Assembly (NCBI RefSeq): GCF_030323145.1
Contig: NZ_CP100470.1
Location: 3,327,001 to 3,391,000 of the forward strand
DNA: 64,000 nucleotides
DNA from: Mesorhizobium sp. C432A
Lineage (GTDB): Bacteria; Pseudomonadota; Alphaproteobacteria; Rhizobiales; Rhizobiaceae
Direction: 5' to 3'
The notes below the pieces were generated by a model, which did no database searches, was not told the DNA's origin, and was given only the letters and a program-made list of their open reading frames with translations. Position numbers and translations under genes: made by a program. Positions 9,142-16,898 of the stretch are shown one piece after another (within the stretch, counting starts at the first letter, position 1; every line of letters starts with the position of its first letter).

Positions 9142-9160
9142 GCTGACCGCAATCGACCGG

Positions 9161-9186
9161 AAAGGCCGGGTCATCCCGGCCTTTTT
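9161..9186 (+). terminator. Rho-independent terminator after the MFS gene
   Basis: AAAGGCCGGG-TCAT-CCCGGCCTTTTT forms a 10-bp perfect stem with a 4-base loop and a short T run, 19 bp after the transporter stop. Confidence 0.85.
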
Positions 9187-9344
9187 CACGTCTGGGGTAA
9201 TCCGGCCCCGGCCAGAACCACGGCCTTCGACCGACGCCAGCGGCAAATTGCACCAGCTCATGGCTCAATTTGGTGTAGGCTTCGCGTCCCATCGTCATGC
9301 GAAATCCGGCCAGCGGCAGCCGGCGTTGCGAGAACGATGTCGAG

Positions 9345-9672
9345 GGGGAGAAGTGGAGGTTTCTGTTGCCAGGTACCTCCGAACCCCGCCTAGAAGTGCG
9401 AACCTCTAGGGCTTGATTTGAAGCTATCGCACCGCTTACGCGGCGAGACGTGCTTCCGCATAGTTGTCATTTGCAACTACAGGTTTAGCCCGATGACGGT
9501 GGTACCATGCCGGGCAAAAGTACGATCTTTACACCTTCGTCGATCCTATTTCGCCCCCAGCAACAGCCGCTCTGATCACAGAGCGGTTCTTGGTGGAGGC
9601 GCCGGGTACCGCCCCCGGGTCCGAACGGCTTATTACATCGCCCATTTATCGCCATAGTCGGTCAAGCCGACA
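9345..9672 (-). ncRNA. ssrA: tmRNA, circularly permuted two-piece (ssrA)
   Basis: On the minus strand the acceptor piece comes first: a 5' hairpin (GTCGG-cttga-CCGAC, 9671-9657), then the T-arm CCGGG-GGCGGTA-CCCGG and the 3' end CGCCTCCACCA ending at 9591. A spacer (9590-9559) with hairpin CCGCTCTG-TGAT-CAGAGCGG follows and is expected to be excised. The coding piece begins at 9558 with GGGGGCGAAATAGGATCGAC; its GGGGGCG pairs with CGCCTCC to form the acceptor stem. It encodes the degradation tag and ends after the hairpin GGAGGT...ACCTCC (9380-9355). This order, acceptor before coding, is the alphaproteobacterial permuted form. The exact 5' and 3' ends (about 9672 and 9345) are estimates. Confidence 0.93.
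9436..9474 (-). other. SsrA tag reading frame, ANDNYAEARLAA
   Basis: Within the coding piece, resume codon GCA at 9474-9472 opens the frame ANDNYAEARLAA followed by TAA at 9438-9436. The first alanine is charged on the acceptor piece, so the peptide added to stalled proteins should be A-ANDNYAEARLAA. The N-terminal part should be read by SspB and the terminal LAA by ClpX. Confidence 0.92.
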
Positions 9673-9678
9673 AAACGA

Positions 9679-9684
9679 ATATAG
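9679..9684 (-). promoter_or_regulatory. Probable -10 box of ssrA
   Basis: Minus-strand CTATAT (9684-9679) matches the rhizobial housekeeping -10 consensus and lies 7-8 bases before the estimated 5' end of the tmRNA precursor. The -35 region (around CTTTCA, 17 bases further upstream) is weak. Confidence 0.55.
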
Positions 9685-9878
9685 GGGGCGGGCGCACAAA
9701 ATGAAAGGCCGCAATGACACTTCTTGGCCGCACCAAACTGCGGCGCCGAGGGTTGACTCGCGCGCGGTCTCAACCGAAGCTTTGCGATGGTGAGGAGTAT
9801 CGACCGAGCGCACAAGTTGCGGCAGCGCGCCACAGCCCTCATCGATCGGATCCCGTGGCGCCGACATGGGGAAATTTG

Positions 9879-10190
9879 ATGGCCGATTATCTCGCAGACG
9901 TGAAGAAATACGACGCCGCCGCAAATGCCGATGTGGTTGCCAAGATTGTGAAACATCTGGGCATCGCGCTGCGCAACCGCGATTCCTCGCTGGTATCCTG
10001 CACCGACCCCAAGGAATTGGAGCGCGTCAAGACCAACTGGGTTGCCAAGAAACTCGGCGTGACCGACGGGGCGAAAGCCGACTCAGCGATCGAGAAGACC
10101 TGCAAGGCGTTGGCCGCCGACAGCTTCAAGAGCCGCGTGACTTTCTACTATCTGGTCGCCAAGAATCTGGGCAAGCTCGGCTCTTTGTAG
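9879..10190 (+). CDS. DUF2853 family protein
   Basis: From the ATG at 9879 (GGGGAAA upstream) the product is 103 residues: MADYLADVKKYDAAANADVV, then CTDPKELERVKTNWVAKKLG and a lysine-rich helical end. This is the compact helical DUF2853 protein, conserved in alphaproteobacteria, without known function. The frame stays open upstream to 9714, but that extension is arginine-rich, unlike the family, and is probably not translated. It stands alone between ssrA and a repeat element. Confidence 0.85.
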   Translation: MADYLADVKKYDAAANADVVAKIVKHLGIALRNRDSSLVSCTDPKELERVKTNWVAKKLGVTDGAKADSAIEKTCKALAADSFKSRVTFYYLVAKNLGKLGSL

Positions 10191-10229
10191 AGATTATTGC
10201 CGATAGGCAGAGCGCGCGTTTGATTTTGC

Positions 10230-10441
10230 TCCTCACCGGAGGTCAGCACCGCCCCACATTGCCTGCCGGGCATTTCTCCCCGTATAGTGACGGGGAGAAA
10301 GGGCTGACCGCAGCCTTGGCTCTCTCTCTCTCTCTCTCTCTCTCGAACGCTTGTGATTGGCGAAACCGCTGATCACAGCGCCCCTCTCCACGTCCCTATA
10401 CGGGGAGAGGATGCCGGCAGGCAGGTGAGGGGCAGCGCTAA
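10230..10441. repeat. RIME-like palindromic intergenic element upstream of thyA
   Basis: The 212-bp stretch is bounded by CCTCACC (10231-10237) and GGTGAGG (10434-10440). Longer imperfect arms are TGCCTGCCGGGCATTTCTCC (from 10260) and the complement of GAGGATGCCGGCAGGCA (to 10433); each arm also carries a CCCCGTATAG/CTATACGGGG block. It resembles the mosaic palindromic elements (RIMEs) scattered between rhizobial genes. The inner part contains GATTGGCGAAA, also present inside the separate element at 14786. The 354 bp between DUF2853 and thyA hold nothing else recognised. Confidence 0.65.
10320..10344. repeat. (CT)12 microsatellite inside the palindromic element
   Basis: Twenty-five bases of uninterrupted CT dinucleotide, in the loop region of the RIME-like element. 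It is the only perfect dinucleotide tract of this length noticed in the window and is a candidate for length variation between strains. Confidence 0.9.
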
Positions 10442-10544
10442 CCCTTGAAGAGTGATGGGGCAAGCCGCGTTCTGGTCCTTTTGCTGTGTTCGGCCGGCGG
10501 CCAGTCGGCTATGATGCCGACAATCCCGAATCGAGGCGAAGCCG

Positions 10545-11339
10545 ATGCGCCAGTATCTCGACCTTTTGCAGCATGTGCTGGACAATGGCGCCGATCGTGG
10601 CGACCGCACGGGCACCGGCACGCGTGGGGTGTTCGGCTACCAGATGCGCTTCGACCTGTCGCACGGCTTTCCCATCACCACGACCAAGAAGCTGCATCTG
10701 AAGTCGATCATCCATGAACTCCTGTGGTTCCTGGCCGGCGACACCAACATCAAATACCTTAGAGATCATGGCGTTTCGATCTGGGACGAGTGGGCCGACG
10801 AGAATGGCGACCTCGGCCCTGTCTATGGCAAGCAGTGGCGCTCCTGGCCGGATGGCCATGGCGGGTCGATCGACCAGATTGCCAATGTTCTGAAGGAGAT
10901 ACGCAGGAATCCGAATTCACGCCGGCTGATCGTTTCGGCGTGGAACCCGGCCGAAGTGGAGGCGATGGCGCTGCCACCGTGCCACTGCCTGTTCCAGTTC
11001 TACGTCTCGGAGGGCAAGCTGTCCTGCCAGCTCTACCAGCGCTCGGCCGACATTTTTCTCGGCGTACCCTTCAACATCGCTTCCTACGCGCTGCTGACCT
11101 TGATGGTGGCGCAGGTGACCGGGCTGAAGCCCGGCGAGTTCGTCCATACGCTGGGCGATGCGCATCTCTATTCCAACCATTTCGAGCAGGCGCGCGAGCA
11201 ATTGCGGCGCACACCCAAGGCGCTGCCGACGCTGTGGATCAATCCGGAGGTGAAGGACCTGTTCGCCTTCCGCTTCGAGGATTTCCGGCTGGAAAACTAT
11301 TTTGCCGACGCGTCGATCAAGGCGCCGATCGCGGTCTGA
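10545..11339 (+). CDS. thyA: Thymidylate synthase
   Basis: The 264-residue protein is full length for the E. coli-type enzyme: [18 protein letters not shown] near the start, catalytic Cys146 in [13 protein letters not shown], then [20 protein letters not shown] and the C-terminal IKAPIAV. It makes dTMP from dUMP using methylene-tetrahydrofolate, producing dihydrofolate. folA, which recycles that dihydrofolate, lies 5.6 kb downstream on the same strand, separated by the molybdate and cobF genes. The start was chosen from the family beginning MRQYLDLL. Confidence 0.97.
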   Translation: MRQYLDLLQHVLDNGADRGDRTGTGTRGVFGYQMRFDLSHGFPITTTKKLHLKSIIHELLWFLAGDTNIKYLRDHGVSIWDEWADENGDLGPVYGKQWRSWPDGHGGSIDQIANVLKEIRRNPNSRRLIVSAWNPAEVEAMALPPCHCLFQFYVSEGKLSCQLYQRSADIFLGVPFNIASYALLTLMVAQVTGLKPGEFVHTLGDAHLYSNHFEQAREQLRRTPKALPTLWINPEVKDLFAFRFEDFRLENYFADASIKAPIAV

Positions 11340-11367
11340 TCCGTCCACCGTCAATCAATTCCGACCC

Positions 11368-11565
11368 TCAATCGATGTCGACCATGACGTCGGTTGCCTT
11401 GATCATGGCATAGGCTGCTTGCCTTTTTCGAGCTTGAGATCGGCAACGGCCTCGTTGGTGATCGAAGCGTGACGACGGAGCCGGCGACATCACCGCGGAC
11501 AGGCGAGGTGCTTTGACGATCTCGACGATCGTTCCCTTGAGGATGTTGCGGGCGCTGATCTTCAT
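11368..11565 (-). pseudogene. Molbindin (Mop domain) gene broken by about three frameshifts
   Basis: The minus strand begins MKISARNILKGTIVEIVK and ends AYAMIKATDVMVDID, the two ends of a single-Mop-domain molybdate-binding protein, in one frame. The middle is split over the other two frames: STSPVRGDVAGSVVT in the second and SITNEAVADLKLEKGKQ in the third. About three single-base deletions, near 11510, 11470 and 11415, are needed to explain it; their sum is a multiple of three, so a 65-residue frame stays open with a scrambled core. It adjoins modABC, divergently. A scrambled core should not bind molybdate, so I call it a pseudogene; clustered sequencing errors are the alternative. Confidence 0.75.
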
Positions 11566-11649
11566 CGAAGTTCCTTTCCGGGTTTCGGTGCACGTCCAAA
11601 CCAGAACAATCGATGCCGAACATACGCTTTCGCAGGAGGCGGCCTTCCC

Positions 11650-11676
11650 TTGTTATATTCATCCAGATATATCGGT
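11650..11676. promoter_or_regulatory. Mo-box (ModE operator) upstream of modA
   Basis: TATAT-N8-ATATA with outer TTGt and tCGG fits the ModE operator layout CGxTATAT-N8-ATATAxCG: TATAT at 11654-11658 and ATATA at 11667-11671. It lies 46 bp before the modA start. A ModE-like regulator is encoded at the end of the same gene cluster. Confidence 0.65.
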
Positions 11677-11721
11677 CGGCAGGAGTCGAGCCAGCAGATT
11701 TCAAGCCCAGGGAGAGTTTTC

Positions 11722-12519
11722 ATGTTGGGGCACAAAGGTTTTGGTTTGAGGGCGATCGCGATTGGCGGCTTTGCCGTAGCTCTGATGGCCGTGATGCCGG
11801 CGGCTCACGCGGGAGACAAGGTGATCGTGTTTGCCGCAGCCAGCCTCAAGGACGGGCTCGACGCCGTCACCAAGGCCTGCGAAGCCGATGTCGGTGAAGC
11901 GGCGACCGTCTCCTACGCCGCGAGCTCGGCGCTGGCCAAGCAGATCGAAAGCGGGGCGCCCGCCGATGTGTTCATCTCGGCCGACCTCGACTGGATGAAA
12001 TATCTCTCCGACAAGAAACTGACCAAGCCGGACACCGAGGTGAAACTGCTCCGCAACCAGATCGTGCTGGTGGCGCCGAAGGATTCCAAGGTCGAAACCA
12101 GGATCGAGAAAGGCTTCGACCTCGCCAAGCTGATCAGCGACGGCAAGCTCGCCATGGGCGACGTCAAGGCGGTGCCGGCCGGCAAGTATGGCAAGGCGGC
12201 ACTTGAATCGCTCGGCGTCTGGTCGTCGGTCGAAGGCAAGGTGGCGCAGGCCGAGAATGTGCGCGCCGCGCTGAAGCTGGTTTCAACGGGCGAGGCCGCG
12301 CTGGGCATCGTCTATGCCACCGACGCGCATGCCGACAAGGGAGTCAAGGTGGTCGGCACCTTCCCGGAGGATTCGCACCCGCCGATCATCTATCCGGTTG
12401 CCCAGACCACCGATTCGAAGGACAAGGATACCCCGGCTTTCCTGAAGTGCCTGCAGTCCGCCAAGGCGGTGGAGCTGTTTAGGGATCAGGGTTTCACCGT
12501 GCTCACGCCGAGCAATTAA
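11722..12519 (+). CDS. modA: Molybdate ABC transporter, periplasmic binding protein
   Basis: ATG at 11722 follows GGAGAG at spacing 6. The 265-residue product has a signal peptide ending AAHA-GDK (about residue 30), then VIVFAAASLKDGLDAV and ASSALAKQIESGAPADVFIS, the oxyanion-binding signature of ModA. Later YPVAQTTDSKDKDTP and a terminal helix are typical. It captures molybdate or tungstate in the periplasm and passes it to ModB. It is first in modA-modB-modC (gaps of 15 bp, then a 4-bp overlap) and is preceded by a Mo-box, so it should be repressed when molybdate is plentiful. Confidence 0.96.
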   Translation: MLGHKGFGLRAIAIGGFAVALMAVMPAAHAGDKVIVFAAASLKDGLDAVTKACEADVGEAATVSYAASSALAKQIESGAPADVFISADLDWMKYLSDKKLTKPDTEVKLLRNQIVLVAPKDSKVETRIEKGFDLAKLISDGKLAMGDVKAVPAGKYGKAALESLGVWSSVEGKVAQAENVRAALKLVSTGEAALGIVYATDAHADKGVKVVGTFPEDSHPPIIYPVAQTTDSKDKDTPAFLKCLQSAKAVELFRDQGFTVLTPSN

Positions 12520-12534
12520 GGTAGCGGCTGACGC

Positions 12535-13239
12535 ATGAACTGGCTGCTGGACCTTACTCCCGACGAATGGAATGCGGTCCGGCTGTCGATCAAGGTGGCG
12601 ACGGTGGCGATGCTGTTCAGCCTGCCGCCCGGCATCTTGATGGCGCTTTTGCTGGCCCGCGGAAAATTCTGGGGCAAGACGCTGCTCAACGGTGTGGTTC
12701 ACCTGCCGTTGATCCTGCCGCCGGTGGTGACAGGTTATCTCTTGCTGCTTACCTTCGGCCGGCGCGGGCCGGCGGGAGCGTTCCTGGCCGAGCATTTCGG
12801 CATCGTCTTCTCGTTTCGCTGGACCGGCGCCGCACTGGCCTGCGGTATCATGGGCTTTCCCCTGATGGTGCGGGCGATCCGGCTGTCGATCGAGGCGGTC
12901 GACCGCAAAATGGAGGCAGCGGCGGGAACGCTCGGCGCCAACCCGATTTGGGTCTTCGCCACCATCACGCTGCCGCTGATCCTGCCCGGGCTGATCGCCG
13001 GCTCGATCCTGTCCTTCGCCAAGGCGATGGGCGAGTTCGGCGCCACCATCACCTTCGTCTCCAACATTCCCAACGAGACGCAGACGCTGCCTTCGGCGAT
13101 CTACACCTTCACGCAGGTGCCTGGCGGCGATGACGGGGCGCTCAGGCTGACGCTGATCTCCATCGTCATCTCGATGGCCGCATTGGTCGCCTCGGAAGTG
13201 CTGGCGCGGCGCGTCGGCCGGCGGATGGACATCGAATGA
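12535..13239 (+). CDS. modB: Molybdate ABC transporter permease
   Basis: The 234-residue membrane protein has five to six segments and the permease EAA loop (EAAAGTLGANPIWVFATITL, then PLILPG) that contacts the ATPase, plus FAKAMGEFGATITFVSNIP, diagnostic of ModB. It forms the inner-membrane channel for molybdate. It starts 15 bp after modA and its stop overlaps the modC start (ATGA), indicating translational coupling. Confidence 0.95.
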   Translation: MNWLLDLTPDEWNAVRLSIKVATVAMLFSLPPGILMALLLARGKFWGKTLLNGVVHLPLILPPVVTGYLLLLTFGRRGPAGAFLAEHFGIVFSFRWTGAALACGIMGFPLMVRAIRLSIEAVDRKMEAAAGTLGANPIWVFATITLPLILPGLIAGSILSFAKAMGEFGATITFVSNIPNETQTLPSAIYTFTQVPGGDDGALRLTLISIVISMAALVASEVLARRVGRRMDIE

Positions 13240-14348
13240 GCGTGCTGGTGGACATCAGCCATCGGCTCGGCGGTTTCGCCGTCGACGCGCGTTTCGAAAG
13301 CGCCGGGCGGCTGACGGCGCTGTTCGGGCCATCGGGCTCCGGCAAGACGACGCTGATCAACGTGATCGCCGGCCTGATCCGGCCGACCAAGGGCCGTATC
13401 GCGGTCGACGGCTGTGTGCTGGTCGACACCGATGCCGGCATTTTCGTGCCGAAGCACAAGCGCCGGATCGGCATGGTGTTCCAGGACGCGCGGCTGTTTC
13501 CGCATATGAGCGTGGCCGGCAATCTGCGCTATGGCCGCTGGTTCACGCCACCGGCGGAGCGCTATGCGGATGTCGACGCGGTCGTCGAACTGCTCGGCAT
13601 CGGTCCTCTGCTCGACCGGCGACCGGCAAAGCTCTCGGGCGGCGAGAAGCAGCGCGTGGCGATCGGCCGGGCGCTGCTTGCCAGCCCGAAACTGCTGTTG
13701 ATGGACGAGCCGCTGGCCTCGCTCGACGATGCGCGCAAAGCCGAGATCCTGCCCTATATCGAGCGGCTGCGCGACGAGACCAAGCTGCCCATCGTCTATG
13801 TCAGCCACTCCGTCGCCGAGGTGGCGCGGCTGGCCAGCGACGTGGTGGTGATGGCGCAAGGCAAGGTCGCTGCCTCAGGCCCGACCGGCGCGATCATGCA
13901 ACGGCTCGAATTGCTGCCGACGGAGGAACGCGGCGAGGGCGGCGCGGTTCTCGACACCAAGGTGCTGCGCCATGACGAGATCTTCGGGATGACCGTGCTC
14001 GGCTCGGCGGCGGGGGAAATCCGGGTGCCGCAATTGGCGGTCTCGGTCGGCGCGCCTGTGCGCATCCGAATCCGCGCCCGCGACGTGATGATCGCCACCG
14101 AACAGCCGAAAGGTCTCAGTGCGCTCAACATCCTGCCGGGCGCCATCGTCGCAATCGGCTCGGGCGAGGGGCCGACGGTCGAAATCGGCATCGACTGCAA
14201 TGGCGCAACCGTGCTTGCGCGCATCACCGAACAATCCAGGCAGGTACTGAACCTTCAACTCGGCGGCAAGGTGTTCGCGGTGATCAAGACGGTCAGTTTC
14301 GACCGTGCCAACACCGGCGCCGGGCTGCCGGCCGAAGCGGATGGCTGA
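13236..14348 (+). CDS. modC: Molybdate ABC transporter ATP-binding protein
   Basis: The 370-residue protein has Walker A (GPSGSGKTTLINVIAG), Q-loop (MVFQDARLFPHM), the signature LSGGEKQRVAIGRALL, Walker B (LLLMDEPLASLD) and H-loop (VYVSHS). A C-terminal TOBE/Mop domain follows (about residues 290-355: LSALNILPGAIVAIGSGEG). That domain binds molybdate and can regulate transport. It overlaps modB by 4 bp. With the free-standing molbindin gene broken and the ModE-like protein lacking Mop domains, this is the only intact Mop domain seen in the cluster. Confidence 0.96.
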   Translation: MSVLVDISHRLGGFAVDARFESAGRLTALFGPSGSGKTTLINVIAGLIRPTKGRIAVDGCVLVDTDAGIFVPKHKRRIGMVFQDARLFPHMSVAGNLRYGRWFTPPAERYADVDAVVELLGIGPLLDRRPAKLSGGEKQRVAIGRALLASPKLLLMDEPLASLDDARKAEILPYIERLRDETKLPIVYVSHSVAEVARLASDVVVMAQGKVAASGPTGAIMQRLELLPTEERGEGGAVLDTKVLRHDEIFGMTVLGSAAGEIRVPQLAVSVGAPVRIRIRARDVMIATEQPKGLSALNILPGAIVAIGSGEGPTVEIGIDCNGATVLARITEQSRQVLNLQLGGKVFAVIKTVSFDRANTGAGLPAEADG

Positions 14349-14350
14349 TA

Positions 14351-14376
14351 GCCGCTATATCGTTTTGGAATAGCGC
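14351..14376. promoter_or_regulatory. Weak Mo-box-like site upstream of the ModE-like gene
   Basis: CGCTATAT (14353-14360) is a perfect ModE half-site; the other half, GAATAGCG at about 14368-14375, matches only partly and with 7 rather than 8 spacer bases. It lies between modC and the regulator gene. Confidence 0.35.
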
Positions 14377-14417
14377 TATGGGTCGAGAGGGGCTAGTGTG
14401 ACCGTGGAGGACAAGAG

Positions 14418-14759
14418 ATGCCGTCGCTGAGCCTGCGGATAAATCTCGATCCGGACGGGCGCATAGGTCCGGGCAAGATCGAATTGCTGGAGCAGATCGC
14501 CACTTTCGGCTCGATCTCGGCTGCGGCACGCGGCATGGAGATGTCCTACAAGCACGCCTGGGATCTGGTGGAAGATATGAACCGTGTGTTCGGCAAGCCA
14601 CTGGTCGCGGCGCAGACCGGCGGCAAAAAGGGTGGCGGCGCACAGCTGACCTCAGTTGGCCTTGCAGTTGTCAGCCGTTTTCGCGCTATCGAGCGCGCTG
14701 CGGCGGCAGCGGCGGCCACGCATATGGACGCCTTGCAGGCGGAGATCGATGCTGGGTGA
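14418..14759 (+). CDS. modE: ModE-like winged-helix regulator, DNA-binding domain only
   Basis: The 113-residue protein contains the ModE N-terminal winged helix: GKIELLEQIATFGSISAAAR, then MSYKHAWDLVEDMNRVFGKP and TGGKKGGGAQLT. Full-length ModE (about 260 residues) adds two Mop domains that sense molybdate; they are absent here, as in many alphaproteobacterial short ModE proteins. It lies 69 bp after modC on the same strand, with a weak Mo-box-like site in the gap. How it senses molybdate alone is unclear; a separate molbindin could have done so, but that gene is broken. Confidence 0.88.
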   Translation: MPSLSLRINLDPDGRIGPGKIELLEQIATFGSISAAARGMEMSYKHAWDLVEDMNRVFGKPLVAAQTGGKKGGGAQLTSVGLAVVSRFRAIERAAAAAAATHMDALQAEIDAG

Positions 14760-14785
14760 GGGTTGAAGCTTGCGATCCGTCACAC

Positions 14786-14933
14786 CCCCCTCTGTCCTGC
14801 CGGACATCTCCCCCGCAAGGGGGGAGATCAGCTAGCCCGTAGACGGGCGCTAATCTGTTAGGCGATTGGCGAAATCCTCCGTGACGGCCAATCTCCCCAC
14901 TAGAGGGGGAGATGTCCGGCAGGACAGAGGGGG
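14786..14933. repeat. 148-bp element with perfect 29-bp terminal inverted repeats
   Basis: The ends, 14786-14814 and 14905-14933, are exact reverse complements over 29 bases (CCCCCTCTGTCCTGCCGGAC followed by ATCTCCCCC). The centre holds a second stem (CCCGTAGACGGG) and GATTGGCGAAA, which also occurs in the element at 10230. There is no reading frame. It lies between the convergent modE-like and cobF genes, so it could act as a bidirectional terminator or be a miniature mobile element. Confidence 0.85.
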
Positions 14934-14960
14934 CGCGAAGGAACTCGACCTTTGAGCGCG

Positions 14961-15734
14961 CTATTCCTCGGGCTCTCCTGCTTTACGCAGCAGATAGGTG
15001 TCCATGATCCAGCCCTTTCTTTTCCGGGCTTCTTCTCTCGTCCTCTCAATCTCCTCGCCGACATCACCCAGGCGACCGGAAACGATGATCTCGTCCGGTG
15101 TGCCGAGATAGGCGCCCCAATGGATGATCAGATCCTTGTCTGCCAGCGTGTTGAAGGCGCATTTGCCGTCGAGCATGACCACGGCGCTGCCGGCATTGTG
15201 CGGCATGCCTTGTTCGGCGAGGCGGCGGCCGGTGGTGATCAGCACGGGGTCGCCGATGCGGTTCAGCGCCATCTTGTGGCCGGCGGCTAGCGCCTGGACG
15301 GCGGTGATGCCGGGAATGACCTCCAGTTCGAATGCGACATTGCCCCTCAGTCGTACGCGCGCGAGGATGCGTAGCGCGCTGTCATAGAGCGAGGGGTCGC
15401 CCCAGATCAGGAAGGCGCCGCAGCCGTCCTCGGCAAGTTCGTCGCGGACTAGGCTCTCATAGATCTGGGCGATGGCCTCGTGCCAGTCATCGACGGTCGA
15501 GCGATAGGAAGGCGCCGGCTCGGCGCGCACCGGCACGTCGAACTCGACGCGGCGCGATTTCGGATTGCTGACGAAACGGTCGCAGATATGGCGGCGCAAT
15601 TCGGCAAGGTCGTTCTTCTTCGCCCCCTTGTCGGGGATAAACAGGACGTCCGCCCGGTTTAGGCCTGATATGGCCTGCACGGTCATATGGTCGGGATTGC
15701 CGGCGCCGATGCCGATGACGAGAAGCTTGCGCAT
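14961..15734 (-). CDS. cobF: Precorrin-6A synthase (deacetylating), CobF
   Basis: From the ATG at 15734 the 257-residue protein begins MRKLLVIGIGAGNPDHMTVQ, a tetrapyrrole methylase start, with FLIWGDPSLYDSALRILARV and VIPGITAVQALAAGHKMALN typical of this family, and CobF-specific FIPDKGAKKNDLAELR. CobF methylates C-1 of precorrin-5 with loss of acetate in the aerobic cobalamin pathway. It stands alone, without other cob genes or a visible cobalamin riboswitch. An in-frame extension to 15797 is unlike the family start and was not used. Confidence 0.93.
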   Translation of the reverse strand: MRKLLVIGIGAGNPDHMTVQAISGLNRADVLFIPDKGAKKNDLAELRRHICDRFVSNPKSRRVEFDVPVRAEPAPSYRSTVDDWHEAIAQIYESLVRDELAEDGCGAFLIWGDPSLYDSALRILARVRLRGNVAFELEVIPGITAVQALAAGHKMALNRIGDPVLITTGRRLAEQGMPHNAGSAVVMLDGKCAFNTLADKDLIIHWGAYLGTPDEIIVSGRLGDVGEEIERTREEARKRKGWIMDTYLLRKAGEPEE

Positions 15735-15881
15735 GACGCGAACTCCTGCCCGATCGAAACCTGTTAGTCCAGACCGCCGATTGGCGTGTCCAGACACTGT
15801 GGCGTCCTGCTGGGAGACGGAAGGCTTTGAAACGCCACATTGAAACGGCTAGGGTCGCGGCATTCTTGGCGAGGGGCTTCG

Positions 15882-16898
15882 ATGTTGCAATATGTTCTGT
15901 CCGTAGCGCTGGCGCTTTTTGCCGTGCCCGCGCTGGCCAATGATACGACCGCCGAACTCGGCACAGGTGGCCTGATCCTGTCGCGTAGCGACGCGGTGTC
16001 GATGCAAAGCGAGGATCTCTATATCTCGCCGGAAAAGATCACGGTCGACTACGTCTTCCACAACAACACCGACAAGGATGTAAATGCCATCGTCGCTTTT
16101 CCGCTGCCGGACATCGAAGGCAATCCGGAGGAAATGCCGGCCATCCCGGAAAACCAGAGCGACAATTTCCTTGGCTTCGAGGTGACGATCGACGGAGCGC
16201 CGGCAAAGCCGCAGCTCGAGCAGAAAGTGTTCGCTGTCGGCATCGATATCGGCGCCGATCTGAAGGCGCAGAACGTGCCGTTCAATCCGTTCGGCGATGC
16301 GGCCAAGGCGGCCCTGGCGAAGCTGCCGAAAACGGTCGCCGAGGATTGGGAAAACCGCGGCATCATCATCGAGGATACGGGCAGCGACGGTACCGAGGCG
16401 AACAAGGTCTATACGCCGTGGTGGCAGTTGCGCTCGACCTATTGGTGGCGCGCGATATTTCCGGCCAACAAGGATGTCCACGTCTCGCACCGCTACAAAC
16501 CGAGCGTCGGCGGCACGTCATCGGTGAGTTTCTTCTATGGCGGCAAGTTCACCGAGGGCAGCCAGTACACGACCTACAAGACCCGCTACTGCATGGACGA
16601 CAGCTTCGAGAATGCGGTGCGGCAGGCCGCCAAGGCCGACGGTTATCCGCATTTTTACGAGAACCGCATAGCCTATATCCTGACCACCGGCGGCAACTGG
16701 GCCAATGGCAGCATCGGCAAGTTCAAGCTAACCGTCGACAAGGGCAATCCGAAAGCGCTGATCTCGTTTTGCGGCGACAATGTCAAGAAGGTCGGGCCGA
16801 CGACCTTCGAGACGGCGGCGCAGGATCTCTATCCCGAGCACAACATCGACATATTGCTTTTGGAGCCGTCGGATGACGGCGCCGGGGGAGCCAACTGA
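15882..16898 (+). CDS. DUF4424 family secreted protein
   Basis: From the ATG at 15882 the product is 338 residues with a clear signal peptide (MLQYVLSVALALFAVPALA-ND), followed by DTTAELGTGGLILSRSDAVS and VDYVFHNNTDKDVNAIVAFP, the DUF4424 pattern. It should be periplasmic or outer-membrane associated; function unknown. Its stop codon overlaps the folA start by one base (TGATG), so folA is probably translationally coupled to it. Confidence 0.85.
   Translation: MLQYVLSVALALFAVPALANDTTAELGTGGLILSRSDAVSMQSEDLYISPEKITVDYVFHNNTDKDVNAIVAFPLPDIEGNPEEMPAIPENQSDNFLGFEVTIDGAPAKPQLEQKVFAVGIDIGADLKAQNVPFNPFGDAAKAALAKLPKTVAEDWENRGIIIEDTGSDGTEANKVYTPWWQLRSTYWWRAIFPANKDVHVSHRYKPSVGGTSSVSFFYGGKFTEGSQYTTYKTRYCMDDSFENAVRQAAKADGYPHFYENRIAYILTTGGNWANGSIGKFKLTVDKGNPKALISFCGDNVKKVGPTTFETAAQDLYPEHNIDILLLEPSDDGAGGAN

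Noticed and set aside
7777-9261. 494-residue minus-strand frame opposite the MFS gene
   Set aside because: Gln/His/Arg-rich shadow frame; the plus strand encodes a clear 12-helix transporter.
9418-9657. Plus-strand 79-residue frame over the tmRNA region
   Set aside because: Lies across the structured minus-strand tmRNA, has no recognisable domain and no ribosome-binding site.
9591-9660. Possible tRNA because of a CCA end and T-arm-like stem
   Set aside because: It is the acceptor piece of the permuted tmRNA; no anticodon arm exists.
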